From positions 19,282,361-19,346,360 of the forward strand of contig NC_134051.1 of assembly GCF_965140245.1 (NCBI RefSeq): 64,000 bases of DNA, written 5' to 3'. Shown one piece after another: positions 25,301 through 34,841 of the stretch. The translations under genes were made by a program, and so were the position numbers. Within the stretch, counting starts at the first letter, position 1; each line of letters starts with the position of its first letter. A model generated the notes under the pieces. That model had not been told where the DNA came from. It searched no databases and saw nothing but the letters and a program-made list of their open reading frames with translations. This DNA comes from Athene noctua (Eukaryota > Chordata > Aves > Strigiformes > Strigidae).

Positions 25301-28300
25301 ACCACTGGAGGGGCACTCAGCTTGTAGGCGTGAGGTAGCCGAGGAGATGGTGGCAGTGGGAGATGAGACCTGGTGTAAGAATGTGAAGCTTGCTTTGATG
25401 TTATCCTGTACATTTTATGACGTAGACAATTCAAGAGTTTAACCAAGTTACTGCTTTTCACTGCGATTACGTTTTTTTCGGAAGGGGGAACACTTTTGTC
25501 TCATTCTCTACCTGAGGTGAATATGACGGACCGCTTTGGACAGATCATGATTGAGAACTTGCAGAGACGACAGTGTAACCTGGCTGGAGTGGAAGTTTGC
25601 AGATCCTTAGACTCTCAGGTAAAAGGGGCACAGAGCTCTGGGTGTGTTTGATATTAAACTTATTTAATCTGCCTGCAAGTTCTGCCTCTCTGTGTGCAGG
25701 GTAAGGCCCAGAGCAGTGACCAGAGCGGGTTTGGGGTGGGGCAGCTGCTGCCTGCTGAAACCCTTTCCTGTCTGTGGTGCCACGGGTCCCTGCTGTCAGT
25801 GCTGTGGGTGCTCGATGCCGCTTGGCTTCAGCAAAGTACAAAAACTGCGGTAGATCAGAGCACAGCTCCATCTGTCCCACGGTCCTCCCCGCGCAGGGGT
25901 TAGCAGCAGATGCTTAGAAAAGAGCGTAAGAGCTCTTCAAAGAACAGGTCAAGCAGATGGCCTACAAAATCCTTAGGGGGAAAAACCGTTCTCTGGTATT
26001 TTTCCTCAAGTCCTCTGAAAACTGCACTGCTTGTTTATTTTACAGAGGGAACGACTGCTGTTAAATGGCTGGGAAACTGCACGTGCCATTGATATGATGA
26101 AAGTGTACAGCTTTTTGCCACAGGCTGATGTCAAAAGGTATTGCTGATAGCTTGCTTGCGGCCAAAAGTCATCTTCAGATGCCATTTCCAGGGTAGCTCA
26201 CACCAGTATCTAGTATGGGATCCTCTGATACAACAGGGAGGAGGCTGCCTGCAGTTGCCCGCTGGATAGACAGGACGTGTCTGAGGCTGGAGCTCTGCAG
26301 AGCCTCAAGGATAACGCCTGGAGCATTAATGATCCAGAGGGTTATTGCTGCCAGGAGTAGACAGGCAGTGGTGGTGTTTTATTTAGGTGTGACATAAAGC
26401 GTCTCATGACAGAAATTTGCAGATGGAAGATGCTGCGGAAATGCTGTGTTGAGTTTTTACAGTACCTAAGATGTTTCCTGTGAACATCCAGCCTCCACAA
26501 CGCCAGTTGGGTCCTAAAATACACTCAGAACAGGCAGCTACTTCTCATGTCCCCAAGGGAGGTGACATCCAGGGGTTTGCTCCAGTCTTGTAGGCCTAGA
26601 TCAGATTACTTATCAGTCTGCTTTTCTACTACAGTTGGGTGGAAAATGACCAGTTCTGATCTTCCTTGTTCCTTGACAGCATAATTAGGTAATGAGCCAA
26701 GGCAGGGCAGTAATTTAGTGTTATGGCCTATTGCACTATGCAAGCAAAGAGGGACAGAGAGGAGAGGTGTGCCCAACAGCGTGGGGTGACCATCTCTCAA
26801 CAGATGGATGATGCTTTCCTTCATACCACCTTTAGGAGCCAGACTGCTGAGTCTGCAGGCAGAGCTTCGTGTGTAGAGGGTCTGACTAATGGCTGCTGGA
26901 ACAGTCAGTAAGCTGCATGGATTTTGTTAAATTTTTTGCATTAAAGAAAAGCTAAAAAGGGGGAAACTGTTTTTAATGAGTAACTTCCTAGATATATAAT
27001 ACAAAGTGTGAATTGCTCTGAGTCATTCAATACCTATAGTTTGAATTAGCTGAACGAGTTACTTTGGTCAGAATAAGTATTTGCATATGGGGATTTCTCA
27101 AACCATAGAACGGAACAGGTGAGACTGAAAATCACAGGTTGTTTAAATAGTGCTGTGTGATTGTACCATATGGCACTTGTGGAGAGACATAGCTTGTACT
27201 TTTTTTACAGCATTTTTGACTACCTTAGATCTGTTCAGCTCCTTCCGCTTGTTCCAAATGCCAAGAAATAGGTTATGTAAACTCTGTCCTTTGGTATTAA
27301 TGAGGCAAATAATGCTTTCTGTTTATAAAAATCCTCACAAAAGTGTCTTTCTGCAGCACTCGCACATCTGTGAGTGTACTTAGGAACTTTTGCCCCTCAG
27401 CCTCTTTTGATCCTCAGTAGCAGCCCTTCCAAATATTAAGCATGGAAAATAAACACTCTGATATTCGAGTAATCTAGAGTGAGAGAAAGGAATGTGCCAG
27501 GTTAAACTTTTTAAAACAAGCACAGCTTGGGAAAAGTTCTCCCATTTGTTTGGTGGAAGACATTCAAAGATCTTACTTTAAGAATCCTAGGTAGGAACCA
27601 TTTTAGGAAAAAAATCCTCAGATCTTATATGTACCAGTTGGTTTGTGCTTCATCATGAGCTCATGTGGGAGAGTTGTTAGAAGCTGTACTGGTGTACCCA
27701 TCACTCTTCCAAGACATAATGTGGACTTGTTGTGATTGTCTGGAGAAAATAGTATCTTCAACTGTTCACTGTAATCCTTTGGTAAAGATAAATCGCCTTC
27801 CGTTAGGCTGTGCTATTATGTCTGCTTAAATCCAGCAAGACCAGATACATGCAGTAAAAGGGGTTAGAAGAGAATTAAAGCTTTTTATGAGAAGTTACAC
27901 AGAGTAGTCCTGGAACATGAAATTCCAGGGATGAGAGGTTGAAAACATCTTGCGGGTCACTTGTTTCATACATTGACAACAAAGAGTAGGAGTGGTGGTG
28001 GCATCTTCGTTATGGACAAACGCCTGTACTGATTTACTAGAAGGTAACTGTCTTACTGGCCGTAGAGAACATTAAAAACTATCCCGAGACTCCAGCTTGA
28101 ATCACAGGTTTTATTTTATTCTTACAGAATAGAAGGACTTGAATTCCTAGATGAAAAGGAACTGTTTGAACAACTAATGCAGCACTACTGCATCTGCTGG
28201 GCTTCAAAGGACAGCAGTAACCTGGGTAATGTTCTGCACCCCCGGGGGTGGGGGTGACCCTGGGCGTCGGGATGGGACGCGGAGGCTGGGCCGGTGTACC

Positions 28301-29962
28301 CCAGGTGGAGGGTAGCAGTGTCCTGCGGCAGGACCGGGGTCTGCTCCTCGGGGCTGTGAACACCTCCCAGCGGGTGTATTGTGACTGTTTCTCCGCAGCC
28401 TTTTGGGGGTTTGTACCGGCATCTGAGTTGCCCCAAAGGAAGCCTGTCCAGTACAGGGGAGTTAGAATTTTTACACCGAAAGATGCCGTATGGGTTACTT
28501 TAAATAACTGCCTGCTTTATAGTATCAATGCTAATTGAAAGGTTTACAAATCCTATGCATGTAAAGTGCCATATGGGCACATGGTATATGAAATCACGGT
28601 GTCCTGACAACATAAAAATAAATTTGTATTACTTAGCCCAGTCTTCTGCACGGTCCCCATTTACATCTATCTGAGACTTAAGTTTTCCATGCTGCTTTCT
28701 CCTGGGGGAAGAAATTCCTTCTGAAGTTAATTCTTCTAAATGTTCCTTTTGTTGTTAAAATTCCATCTCTCCTAGACTAGAATATCTTTGAAACGGAGAG
28801 ACCTGATCTGTGCTTTATGTAACATTATGTATGTTGCTGCTGCTTAAGAAATAAAAAAAAATAATATTGTGGTTCAGGTGAAGGATGGATGTCTACAGCC
28901 ATTATTTGTCCAAATTAGAAAGACAACTGTCTTGCAGGGAGTTTATCTCTGCCTCTATCTGCAACTTCAGGGACTTTAAGTCTTCCCAGAAAACTTCTCT
29001 GCTTGCCAGTCTGTATCTTTTTCCTCCCCTTCTCTGCCCTTCCCTTACTCCTGACAAAGCAGTATTCGAGAACAAGTGTTATTTCCCGTTCCTTAGCAGA
29101 TGTGAGGAGATACAATCTCTGCTGAAGCTGTGGAGCCAGACTTGAGTAGCAAAGCATCTGAAACAGCTGGTAAAACTAAACCTTCAGGAGCCTGTTGCTG
29201 CTGCTGTACCAGGCACTAGGCAGCGGTGGCTGCTGGCTCGCATCCTGCAGCTTCGACAGTTCCGAGCTGCAGAAGTGCACGTTTTCCTTTTGATTTTTTT
29301 TTTTATGGCTAAAAAGTGATGACTGTAATACAGAACTTATTTTGAGAGGAGCTAAGGGCAAAAAGGTCACCTATTCATAGTAGCCAGTATTCCTGGGATC
29401 TCTGGCATTATTCTTTGCTGTGATTAGAGAAGTATTTAGGACAGATTTGGGTGCTGAGGTTAAGTGATGCAGCATATTTTAGAAGACAAAAAAGACAAAT
29501 CTCAAAGGAGATAATCAAGCATCTGATGCATGGATATGCTTTAATCTAAAGCAGTTTTTCTTTATCCGGTGTGAATTTACTGCCCTCATTAATGGTACTT
29601 CCCCCAGCTTTCTCTTTTTAGTTTTATGGGCAGACCTTAGGTTCAGCAGCAGCCTCTGTGTTGTTCCTTCTGCCTTCAGTTACTTCAGTACTCCTTCAGC
29701 TTGGCTTATTTAAATTAATTGCTACATCACAATCAAAAAAGGGTTAGAAAAGTACAGATCAACCTGCTTCCTAATTCCCTTTCCTCCCACCAAATCCTTT
29801 ACATGTAAGTTTAAAAAAAAATAATAATAATTCTCAAAGCATCCTTCTTCCTGTGTCTAACTGCCCTAATGGTAGTGAAGTACAGGTAGTATAAGAATAA
29901 GCACTTGTTTCTCCCCCCACCCTCCTTCTTTTCAAACAGGTCTTGCAAACATCACGTTCTAA
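10279..29962 (+). CDS. LCMT1: LCMT1, leucine carboxyl methyltransferase 1 (complete, 11 coding exons)
   Basis: Cytosolic S-adenosylmethionine-dependent methyltransferase that esterifies the C-terminal leucine carboxyl of the PP2A catalytic subunit and so steers PP2A holoenzyme assembly. Eleven exons join in phase to 990 nt (329 aa plus stop; the human protein is 334 aa). Visible SAM-pocket residues, by alignment from memory to human numbering minus 5, are K32, R68, the GAG loop at G93-G95 (NLGAGMDT), D117 (FEVDFP), D166 (GADLR) and E193 (AECVLVYM). No key residue is missing and there is no frameshift. The start has a G at +4 and is the first ATG in frame in exon 1. Intron 2 uses a GC donor. 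The terminal exon codes only GLANITF. The gene is head to head with ARHGAP17 and is followed by a poly(A) signal at 30835-30840. The span includes introns; exons are listed separately. Confidence 0.96.
10377..11637 (+). other. LCMT1: LCMT1 intron 1
   Basis: The first 500 bases are the 3' half of the CpG island (G-rich, many CpG). The rest becomes AT-rich and ends in a 23-T run forming the exon 2 polypyrimidine tract. No exon or repeat family was recognised. Confidence 0.85.
11638..11729 (+). CDS. LCMT1: LCMT1 exon 2 (residues 33-63)
   Basis: 92 nt. The acceptor AG at 11636-11637 follows a run of 23 T (11602-11624). It encodes FAVSVGYWKDPYIQYFV and ends in EINR plus one base. The only donor that keeps frame into exon 3 is GC (AGAG/GCAAGT); using the nearby GT (11734-11735) would shift the frame. 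Confidence 0.93.
11730..12337 (+). other. LCMT1: LCMT1 intron 2, GC-AG type
   Basis: The donor is G/GCAAGT. Apart from C at position +2 it matches the usual donor consensus well, as GC donors do. The acceptor is a standard AG after a T-rich tract (cttttttttgttaacag). Frame and family alignment both require this junction. Confidence 0.88.
12338..12459 (+). CDS. LCMT1: LCMT1 exon 3 (residues 64-104)
   Basis: 122 nt between ttaacag and AAAG/GTAATG. It carries YYARVHGVS, with R68, and the methyltransferase motif I NLGAGMDT (residues 91-98) that binds SAM. Confidence 0.96.
13888..13964 (+). CDS. LCMT1: LCMT1 exon 4 (residues 105-129)
   Basis: 77 nt between ttctcag and ATCAA/GTAAGT. It encodes KYFEVDFPMIV; D117 is the acidic residue expected to contact the SAM ribose. 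Confidence 0.95.
14617..14678 (+). CDS. LCMT1: LCMT1 exon 5 (residues 130-150)
   Basis: 62 nt between cccacag and ATAG/GTGAGT. It encodes SKPPLSKPIMESHSGDSLLI, a variable surface segment. Intron 5 after it is the longest in the gene (about 7.9 kb) and contains an old CR1/L3 fragment. Confidence 0.93.
14679..22621 (+). other. LCMT1: LCMT1 intron 5
   Basis: A 7.9-kb AT-rich intron. It holds a decayed CR1/L3 LINE segment (about 16350-17180), a 17-A run (19298-19314) and a T-rich tract (21179-21220). Nothing else coding was recognised; the short ORFs look like chance. Confidence 0.85.
16350..17180 (+). mobile_element. Degenerate CR1/L3-type LINE fragment
   Basis: Plus-strand translation across frames gives reverse-transcriptase motifs of the CR1/L3 clade: PENWKVAAVTQMVSRRNPGN and NYKPVGL (about 16385-16465), then HGFCKGKLRLTNLLEF (about 16544-16591) followed by RYIGKGHPVNIV. 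Further on, the DNA at about 16975-17165 (AAGTGATGCACATGGG, then GATCTGGGTATTATA) matches the post-RT part of the same family. Many stops and gaps mark it as old and inactive. The middle (about 16680-16930) is hardly recognisable. The family call is from memory of the motifs. Confidence 0.75.
22622..22724 (+). CDS. LCMT1: LCMT1 exon 6 (residues 151-184)
   Basis: 103 nt between acttgcag and ATACA/GTAAGA. It encodes SSRYSIVGADLR; D166 matches human D171. The segment ends in the helix LEEKLKKHNLDI. Confidence 0.95.
24615..24735 (+). CDS. LCMT1: LCMT1 exon 7 (residues 185-225)
   Basis: 121 nt between tttaaag and GAGCAG/GTAAAA. It encodes LPTLLVAECVLVYMTPQQSA; E193 matches SAM-contacting human E198. 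The exon ends MFINYEQ. Confidence 0.96.
25517..25618 (+). CDS. LCMT1: LCMT1 exon 8 (residues 226-259)
   Basis: 102 nt, phase 0 at both ends, between acctgag and CTCAG/GTAAAA. It encodes VNMTDRFGQIMIENLQRRQC, one of the best conserved segments of the family. Confidence 0.96.
26046..26137 (+). CDS. LCMT1: LCMT1 exon 9 (residues 260-289)
   Basis: 92 nt between tttacag and AAAAG/GTATTG. It encodes RERLLLNGWETARAIDMM and the following helix. Confidence 0.95.
28128..28225 (+). CDS. LCMT1: LCMT1 exon 10 (residues 290-322)
   Basis: 98 nt between ttacag and CTGG/GTAATG. It encodes IEGLEFLDEKELFEQLMQHY and CICWASKDSSNL, matching the conserved C-terminal helix and strand. Confidence 0.95.
29940..29962 (+). 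CDS. LCMT1: LCMT1 terminal exon 11 (GLANITF, stop)
   Basis: Only 23 coding nt. A pyrimidine tract (ctccttcttttcaaacag) precedes GT CTT GCA, which restores the glycine split by intron 10 and reads GLANITF then TAA (29960-29962). This aligns with the human ending GLKEITY. Other AG-bounded candidates after exon 10 give unrelated tails. Confidence 0.85.
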
Positions 29963-30860
29963 TGCATTTGCTGGCGGGAAGCCGTGGGCCCAGCAGCCAC
30001 AGGGACTGCCTTCCCCGTGAGACAGGATCACGGAAATGATGGGACTTTGCATGTGCCAACCTCAGTCTGTGCATCCGTGTAAGCGGTGCCGGTGCGGAAG
30101 GCGACGGGTGCTGCTGATGTCGACTGTCCTGTTGGCTTTTGGTAGTTCTAATGAATCTTTTTTGCCCGTTGTGAGCAATTGTTACGAGGCAAGACTTGCC
30201 TCCCATTCCCAGATATGTAATGACGGACTTTCATAAGATGTCAGTAATTCCTGTTCAAAAGCTTGCCTGCCTTAGTTTAAAACCGAAAGTAAAGTGTTCT
30301 TGGATTATATGACTTTCCTCTTTTGTCTTTTTGTGGATGTGTAAAGTGTATTTGTGACAGGAAGCTGGAAAAACAATGCTGGTGAGCTGCGTTGTTGGAT
30401 ATCTCTGCACGGCTGATCATGAAGGTTCAATTTTGTTAATTTTCATTCTGTTTAGGTTTAATTTTTATGAAGTGTCACCGTGTTAGCTTTCTCCAGGCTT
30501 TACTGTTGCTACACTGTACGAGGTCCTTCTTGTAGAGGAAGGGTGAAAGAAGAAGGGGAGCTGTGATTCTTGTGCAGTGATGCACCAGGAACTGGGTGAT
30601 GTTAAGGTAGACTTTATTTAACTGGGAAGGGCTTAGCCTGGCAGTTCAGTGCTGGGGTGGTGAAGGTAAGAGAGAAATTAATCTAAATTTGCACTGCTTC
30701 TGGTAGTATCTTTACACCAGTTTCTCATTCTTCTTTCTTTCCCCTTAAAAGAAACAAAACAAAACCCCAACAGCAATGAAAGACCTTGCCCTGTTGTTTG
30801 AAATGGAACCTTGCAACCTTCCTATGAGAAAAATAATAAATGTTTAGTATTTATAATTTG
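29963..30860 (+). other. LCMT1: LCMT1 3' UTR
   Basis: About 0.9 kb of AT-rich sequence from the TAA to just beyond the first good poly(A) signal. No long ORF or structured element was noticed. The end point is inferred from the signal. Confidence 0.65.
30835..30840 (+). terminator. LCMT1: LCMT1 poly(A) signal AATAAA
   Basis: Canonical AATAAA about 870 bases after the stop, followed within 30 bases by a GT/T-rich stretch (TGTTTAGTATTTAT). It is the first canonical signal after the terminal exon that I saw. Confidence 0.7.
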
Positions 30861-31141
30861 CCTAGTGTCTTACTCTTCAGAAATTACCTTATTTATATTC
30901 GTTTCAGTGGCTACATTTTCCCTCTCTCCCCAAACGCCTTGCCAAGAGTGGGTTTTTAAGCAGTAGCAAGCGTAAGCAACCGTTTCCATACTGTACGTGT
31001 GAGAATACCTGGCTTTGGAAGTCGTTGAACATGGACTTGGACTGGGGATGTGGGGGAGGAGATTGTTGAGATACCAGGAAAAGTAAACAGTTCTTAGAAG
31101 TGACAGTCATAATTTCAGAGAAACAGGAGTAATAAAAAGCA

Positions 31142-31849
31142 ATGGCCTTCCCTTCGCTGCCCTCCTCTCTCTCACTGATTCAGTCACTGGTAGCTACAGG
31201 CCACCTGCTGTTATGTCGGTGTCAAGCCGATTTCTTAAAGGACGAGGCACAGAAATGCAGTTTTTGGTTAATGCTCTGCTCGGCCTTTGCAAAGTGTTCG
31301 TGTAAACTCTGCCCCCGAAGGGAAGGGATGGACTGTGCGGTTATGAAAGGAGCTTATAACCTTTGCTTCCTAGATAACAATATCGATGGTATGTTTATGC
31401 CTGCACGTTTTAGATGTTTGGGCTTATCTGTACCCCTCTTCTACGAAGAGACATGTGTGAGCTGTGCCTGCCTTAGCGTTGACCCTTTCTCTCTGCAGAT
31501 GCAGGAGACCAGAAGGACGCGTCTCATTTTTTCACCTTGCCATCCCAGCTCCTTCCTGGGCGCAGCTGTACCAGGGGCCGTGGGCTTTGCTGCCTGGACT
31601 GGGAGTGGACTCGCTGCTGAGCCGTTCTGCTGCGTGGGGACGGTTCGCCTGCTGCTTTCAACAGCCTGCACCTGCTGGGGTTTGCCTTCTGCTTTCACCC
31701 TCTTGTTACTTCCAGTTTTTGACTATTTTTCGTTCCCACTGTGCCATTGCTCTGTCTTACCCTCACGTGAACCCAAGGAGCTAAATTCAGTCAGACTCTG
31801 TGAATCTGTCTTACTTAGTCTCAGTCTTCCAAACTTACTGCCTAGCTAA
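31142..31849 (+). other. Unassigned 235-codon ORF
   Basis: ATG at 31142 in the context AGCAATGG, open to the TAA after LLPS. The product would be rich in cysteine, leucine and serine with no domain I recognise. It sits about 300 bases after the LCMT1 poly(A) signal on the same strand. At this base composition 235 open codons are somewhat longer than chance would usually give, but no splice, homology or codon-use support is visible. Confidence 0.15.
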
Positions 31850-33385
31850 ACATAGTGTTTATGCCAGAGACCTGGAAGAAGATATCATCCTGCCTCCTTG
31901 CCCGTCTTCAGTGCACAGCTTCTCCTCGGTTAACCTGTGTAGCTGTGTAAGGGTAGATACTCAGCTGGCGTGAAGAGGAATAGCGGTGTGCAGCTACTTC
32001 TGGGTGTCTGCCCCTTCGGAAGGTCTGTGCCAGGAACACACCTCTGAAGGTCCAGAACCTTAGGTTTGAGTAAAGACAACTCTGATAACCTCCTGAAGAG
32101 TATCAGAGTCACAAGGGCAAAGTATTATATGGATAAAACCTTATTTGAAATTGCCAGTGCGAATTTGTGTTTGCGGTCCCTATTCAGAGCTTAAAAACTG
32201 AAAAGGTTCCTTATGGAAACACCTTCGTGTCCTCCCTCTGCTGTCCTGGTTTTGTTGAGGAGGCAGAGCCTGACAGCTTGAAAGGGCTTTAATGCGATGC
32301 TGACAAAATGACAAGGGTCTCTACCTAGGCTGGGACAGGGGCCAGAGAAAAGGTCAAAGAACTCCAGAATCTCAGTCGGTGCTGCTATATTTGCAGTGTT
32401 TTTTTCCTCCTCTTGCTGTCATTCTCTATCAGTTGGAAGAGCGGGTTTTTATTACGGCTGTGCTCTCCACAAAGCCAACCTACGCTGTGATGGAAAGATG
32501 GGTCAGATTTGCTGACTGGGCCACAGTCCAGTAAAAGTTTACTTCTCAGTTCTGCTGATGTGGTTTCGTGCTGCCCAGAAGCTTGGCTGTTGATACCTGA
32601 AGCATGGCTACTCTGAAAATACTGACCCCTGATCTTTTTAACGTCTTCGCAAGTCCAGGCCTTGAGCTGTGTGAAATTGTGAACACCTGATCTCTTCCCT
32701 GACAGTTGCCTTGGACTGGGTGGTTGTTGGGATGGGTTGGTTTGTTTGTTTTTCTTTGTTCTACATTTGAGGAGAAATGAAATAACTGTCTAAAAGAACT
32801 GCTGTACTGCAGGTGCGTATGGAGGTTGGGGTTCTGAGGTGCTTGTCTCACCTTCGTGCCCCGTCGCCCCCATGCAGTCCTTTGCCCAAAGGCTATTTCC
32901 CCAATCTAAATCTTGGTAAGTCTTCTATTTGGATCTTCAAACTTTTTTGGACTTCGTCAGTACTGCATCTTGGATTGTGCTGCGGACCATTAAGTTGCTT
33001 TTCTTGCTTTTAATGAGCGTATAGCATACGAGGGCCTCCCACCTACAGATGCTCTGACTCACAGGAGAGCTTTGCTCCTGTGGGGTGCGTGCTGTCTTGC
33101 AAACTCACTTGCTAGATCAAAGACGTGGTGTTATGAAAGCATGACTACAGGTTGGGTACTTTACTGGTTTGGTTCCATTTTGCAGAAGCAGTGAGGTGCT
33201 CCCGAGATGGACAACAGGAAATGTTTTACTACTTCCACCTTCACAGTGGGCTGCAGCGCTTGGGGGGACGGGGTTGAGCTGGGACCTGGTGCTGTTTCAG
33301 GTTCCTTTTGCTTCAGGTGAACTGTGGTAATGGAGTTCGGGGAGTTTTTTATCAGCAGGATCAGTGGTTTTGGGGAGCAGGCTGA

Positions 33386-33438
33386 GAGCTGCCCTGCCCT
33401 CACAGCCCGCGCTGGAGCTGCCCTGCCCTCACAGCCCG
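33386..33438 (+). repeat. 24-bp tandem duplication
   Basis: GAGCTGCCCTGCCCTCACAG with the next four bases occurs at 33386-33409 and again at 33415-33438, period 29. It is a recent local duplication with no evident function. Confidence 0.85.
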
Positions 33439-34623
33439 TGCCAGGCTATCGCAGAGGCGGTTCCCTGGTCTGGGCAGAGCCACGTGAGCAGGGTGGCCCC
33501 ACAGGCGGGCGAGCCCCTGGGCACGCAGCGTGGTGCTGGCGGCCGTGCCAGCGCTCCGCAGCCGCCGCGAGTCCGCCCTCGCCGCCCCTCCAGCCCCACC
33601 CGTACCCGACTGTCCTTGAATCTCGCCCGTGTTCTCTCAGGATTCCCCTTCTAGCCTGTATAGAAGCTAATTCCTCCTGTATTCACGTGGATGCAATTTC
33701 CTTCATTGCGGTTTATGGAGTAAGAACTTATTAACGGATGACAAACCTCTCGGTATCGGAGACTCCTCAGTACGGCTTTGACCATCTGGCTCTGCCTCTG
33801 GTACTCTTTGATGTTCTGCTCCCTGATCTCTGGCCACAGACAGCTCCGATCTGACTTGCTGGCGTTAGCATTACCTGGGTTGGGTACTGCACAAGCACCC
33901 GGTGAGAGATGGTGTCTGTCCTGAAAAACCTCTTGGTTTGAATTAACATGTATCAGAGTATCTGAAAGAGCTGAGTCAAAGGTGCTTAAATATGAAGATG
34001 GGGGAAATGAGACAATGTGTAGTGTCACATATCTGTTCATAGCTAAGTTTGACAGGTTACCTGACAGTTAATGTCTCTGTTAGTAAGAATCAGGAATTTA
34101 AAAAAAAACCAACAAAACCACCACCAGAAAAACCCACCAACAAACCCAAAGCCTTACAACACCCTCTGCACTGCAGGAGTCTTCTTGTGCAGTGACTAAT
34201 GCTTGCTCTGTGGCAACAAGACTATCCTGCTGATTTTCTTTTGAATAAAATGAATGAATACCTAGTGCCATAAAAGCCCCGTCTCTACTATCAATTTCAT
34301 TTTGGCAAGACCCCCTTTGAAAGCATATTCCTTGAGCCTCCTGTACCAGATCTTTGAGTGGGAGCCAAGCTGAAGTCTTACCTGCTCTGGAACAAGCAGA
34401 TCTGTTCCCCTTGAACTGGTTGACATTAAGATGCAACCACTGAGCTGTTGTGTTTTCCGTACAAATGGGCTTTGAATGCGGCTCCCTACAGGAGATGGGC
34501 CCTGTGCGCTCGCAGTCTTTTTTGTCTTTGTCGTAGTTTAATCCTCTCTGTGCTTGGAAATGATGTCTCTGCTAGCATGAGGCACATACTGGTGGAATTT
34601 CTGCTCATCAGTTTCTATTTTAG

Positions 34624-34841
34624 GTCCCTGTATAATTTGTTCATCTGAGGAAAGCACTGAAGAACACGGCATAGGAGCAGAGCTGGTGCCGTGGGATGAG
34701 AGGCACGATGGTGCCCTGTTTGCTCTTAGTCTGGATGAGTCTGACTTTCCATCTTGCAGCTGTTCAGCTAAACGGTTCAGCGTCCCGCTAGGAGAAGGGG
34801 AATCATTGCTGCAAGAAGTCTTCAAGAGAAGTCTGTTCTAG
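34624..34841 (+). other. Terminal-exon-like block
   Basis: A good acceptor (TTTCTATTTTAG) is followed by 71 open codons, a TAG (34839-34841) and AATAAA 143 bases on (34984-34989). The peptide is acidic in its first half and ends LLQEVFKRSLF. No upstream partner exon or family was recognised, and an overlapping minus-strand ORF is equally long, so chance is likely. Confidence 0.15.

Larger units (their letters stand above)
22725..29939 (+). other. LCMT1: LCMT1 introns 6-10
   Basis: Apart from exons 7-10 this stretch is intronic. Intron 6 begins with a 25-T run (22746-22770). Introns 9 (about 2.0 kb) and 10 (about 1.7 kb) carry no recognised repeat family or RNA gene; the start of intron 10 has a GC-rich patch (28235-28400). 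Confidence 0.85.

Noticed and set aside
30481..30545. Alternative LCMT1 last exon beginning GFTVATLYEV
   Set aside because: In frame after a good acceptor, but it does not resemble the family ending, whereas GLANITF at 29940 does and comes first.
33651..34436. Two 110-130 codon minus-strand ORFs between LCMT1 and AQP8
   Set aside because: They look protein-like by eye, but ORFs of this length are expected several times by chance in 64 kb, and neither has splice or family support.
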